NCBI GenBank assembly: GCA_030141605.1 | Contig: JAQGDQ010000451.1 | Coordinates: 86,001 to 150,000, forward strand | DNA: 64,000 nt | Reading direction: 5' to 3' | Source of the DNA: Tubiluchus corallicola | Taxonomy: Eukaryota; Priapulida; Priapulimorpha; Priapulimorphida; Tubiluchidae | Shown: positions 62,060 through 64,000 of the stretch, one piece after another | Numbering within the stretch: the stretch's first letter is position 1 | Layout of the letters: every line of letters begins with the position of its first letter | Notes under the pieces: generated by a model | What the model saw: only the letters and a program-made list of their open reading frames with translations | Database searches by the model: none | Told to the model about the DNA's origin: nothing | Made by a program: the position numbers and the translations under genes

Positions 62060-62418
62060 ACATTTTTCACATTATAAATAATACGAAAATTTCAACAATT
62101 TGTATAAAAGGACTGGAACTGTTTCTACAAGTTATGAAATCTCTAGTTAGAGCTAATACTTGCTCTGCAGGGTTGACTTTTTTACGGAAAAACGCACTAT
62201 GCTAAAACAGACCATCAAACGGTTTTCATAAAGAATCTACCAGAACCATTAGTTTCTGATGATGTTCCACTCTGTGCTGTGATTGTGGCTAGTGAGTTTA
62301 TACTTCTGTGTTTCTTCCTTGCGTTTTTACTTGCTATAGTTAGTGTTAGTGTTCAGTGTTAATAATATAAATAAAAAGCCTCAAAGTATCAGTAAGTCCG
62401 TGTGACCTATTTGCTTTT
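62060..62418. other. Intronic spacer
   Basis: No exon could be supported. A stretch near 62180-62290 has an open frame with a weak YGK...KTDHQ resemblance to retroelement RNase H, but a stop precedes it. Confidence 0.3.
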
Positions 62419-63980
62419 TTCTTTCGTCTGAATATAAAGTACAAGACTACTTTGAAGTATCGTGGGGTTTTTCTTTCGTCTGAATATAAAGTACAAGACT
62501 ACTTTGAAGTATCGTGGGGTTTTTCTTTCGTCTGAATGTAAAGTACCAGACTACTTTGAAGTATCGTGGGGTTTTTCTTTCGTCTGAATGTAAAGTACAA
62601 GACTACTTTGAAGTATCGTGAGTTTTTTCTTTCGTCTGAATATAAAGTACAAGACTACTTTGAAATATCGTGAGTTTTTTCTTTCCTCTGAATATAAAGT
62701 ACAAGACTACTTTGAAATATCGTGGGTTTTTTCTTTCCTCTGAAGATGAAGTACAAGACTACTTTGAAATATCGTGGGTTTTTTCTTTCGTCTGAATATA
62801 AAGTACAAGACTACTTTGAAATATCGTGGGTTTTTTCTTTCGTCTGAATATGAAGTACAAGACTACTTTGAAATATCGTGGGTTTTTTCTTTCGTCTGAA
62901 TATAAAGTACAAGACTACTTTGAAATATCGTGGGTTTTTTCTTTCCTCTGAAGATGAAGTACAAGACTACTTTGAAATATCGTGGGTTTTTTCTTTCGTC
63001 TGAATGTAAAGTACAAGACTACTTTGAAGTATCGTGAGTTTTTTCTTTCGTCTGAATATAAAGTACAAGACTACTTTGAAATATCGTGAGTTTTTTCTTT
63101 CCTCTGAATATAAAGTACAAGACTACTTTGAAATATCGTGGGTTTTTTCTTTCCTCTGAATATGAAGTACAAGACTACTTTGAAATATCGTGGGTTTTTT
63201 CTTTCGTCTGAATATAAAGTACAAGACTACTTTGAAATATCGTGGGTTTTTTCTTTCGTCTGAATATAAAGTACAAGACTACTTTGAAATATCGTGAGTT
63301 TTTTCTTTCGTCTGAATATAAAGTACAAGACTACTTTGAAATATCGTGGGTTTTTTCTTTCCTCTGAAGATGAAGTACAAGACTACTTTGAAATATCGTG
63401 GGTTTTTTCTTTCGTCTGAATATATAGTACAAGACTACTTTGAAATATCGTGGGTTTTTTCTTTCGTCTGAATATGAAGTACAAGACTACTTTGAAATAT
63501 CGTTTGTTTTTTCTTTCGTCTGAATATAAAGTACAAGACTACTTTGAAATATCGTGAGTTTTTTCTTTCGTCTGAATATAAAGTACAAGACTACTTTGAA
63601 ATATCGTGGGGGTTTTCTTTCGTCTGAATATAAAGTACAAGACTACTTTGAAATATCGTGGGTTTTTTCTTTCGTCTGAATATGAAGTGCACGACTACTT
63701 TGAAGTATCGTGGGGGTTTTCTTTCGTCTGAATATAAAGTACAAGACTACTTTGAAATATCGTCGGTTTTTTCTTTCGTCTGAATATGAAGTACAAGACT
63801 ACTTTGAAATATCGTGGGTTTTTTCTTTCGTCTGAATATATAGTACAAGACTACTTTGAAATATCGTGGGTTTTTCTTTCGTCTGAATATAAAGTACAAG
63901 ACTACTTTGAAATATCGTGGGTTTTTTCTTTCGTCTGAATATGAAGTACAAGACTACTTTGAAATATCCTGGGTTTTTTT
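62419..63980. repeat. 52-bp minisatellite in TPM-like gene intron
   Basis: About 30 copies of a 52-bp unit (GTACAAGACTACTTTGAAAT then ATCGTGGGTTTTTTCTTTC and GTCTGAATATAAA). Variants such as GAAGATGAAGT and CCTCTG recur in ordered sets, implying multi-unit duplication. It ends about 20 bp before the window edge. Confidence 0.96.
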
Positions 63981-64000
63981 CTGTTTTTCAGTTGTAATAT

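Noticed and set aside
62170-62290. Possible second exon of the TPM-like gene, or an RNase H fragment
   Set aside because: The acceptor at about 62170 leads into a stop in the phase needed by exon 1, and the RNase H resemblance is too short.

Overview
The window is nuclear DNA from an invertebrate animal. Protein-coding genes are split into small exons joined by GT-AG introns, composition is AT-rich, there are no operons, and miniature transposons (MITEs), non-LTR retrotransposon relics and minisatellites are dense. The retained endonuclease IV gene (absent from vertebrates) and the TPM/MOLO1-like gene point to a non-vertebrate metazoan. I cannot name the phylum from sequence alone. All gene identities come from recognising conserved family motifs by eye; no search was run.

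Layout. 1-4526 (+): 3' five exons of an AP endonuclease IV (APN1/Nfo) gene. 6941-25379 (+): complete 17-exon WDR91 gene (about 791 aa), an endosomal WD40 protein. 25380-30157: gene-poor, with a MITE in the WDR91 3' UTR and 122-bp tandem hairpin repeats. 30158-36124 (-): five-exon CANT1 (calcium-activated apyrase, about 452 aa), with one GC-AG intron. 36476-45193 (+): eight-exon RSL1D1 (nucleolar ribosomal-L1-domain protein, about 499 aa), head-to-head with CANT1 across 351 bp. 45194-61032: gene-poor, containing a recent 2.35-kb tandem duplication, an RT relic, a 2.4-kb fold-back element and a 32-bp minisatellite. 61033 onward (+): first exon of a secreted or membrane TPM (MOLO1-like) protein whose intron holds a MITE and a 52-bp minisatellite running to the window end.

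The genes look like unrelated housekeeping functions (base excision repair, endosome maturation, nucleotide hydrolysis in the secretory pathway, nucleolar ribosome biogenesis). Only CANT1/RSL1D1 share an obvious regulatory region.

The most striking structures are in introns. WDR91 intron 9 holds about 22 tandem 71-bp units whose core copies the exon 10/intron 10 junction of the same gene, splice donor included. WDR91 intron 6 starts with two extra 93-bp copies of the exon 6 end plus its donor. RSL1D1 intron 7 holds about 17 tandem 35-bp units, most with a pyrimidine-rich AG|GT motif resembling a recursive splice site. At least nine elements with TTAA at or near their ends (piggyBac-like) in four or five families, and four with TA ends (pogo/mariner-like), lie in or next to genes.
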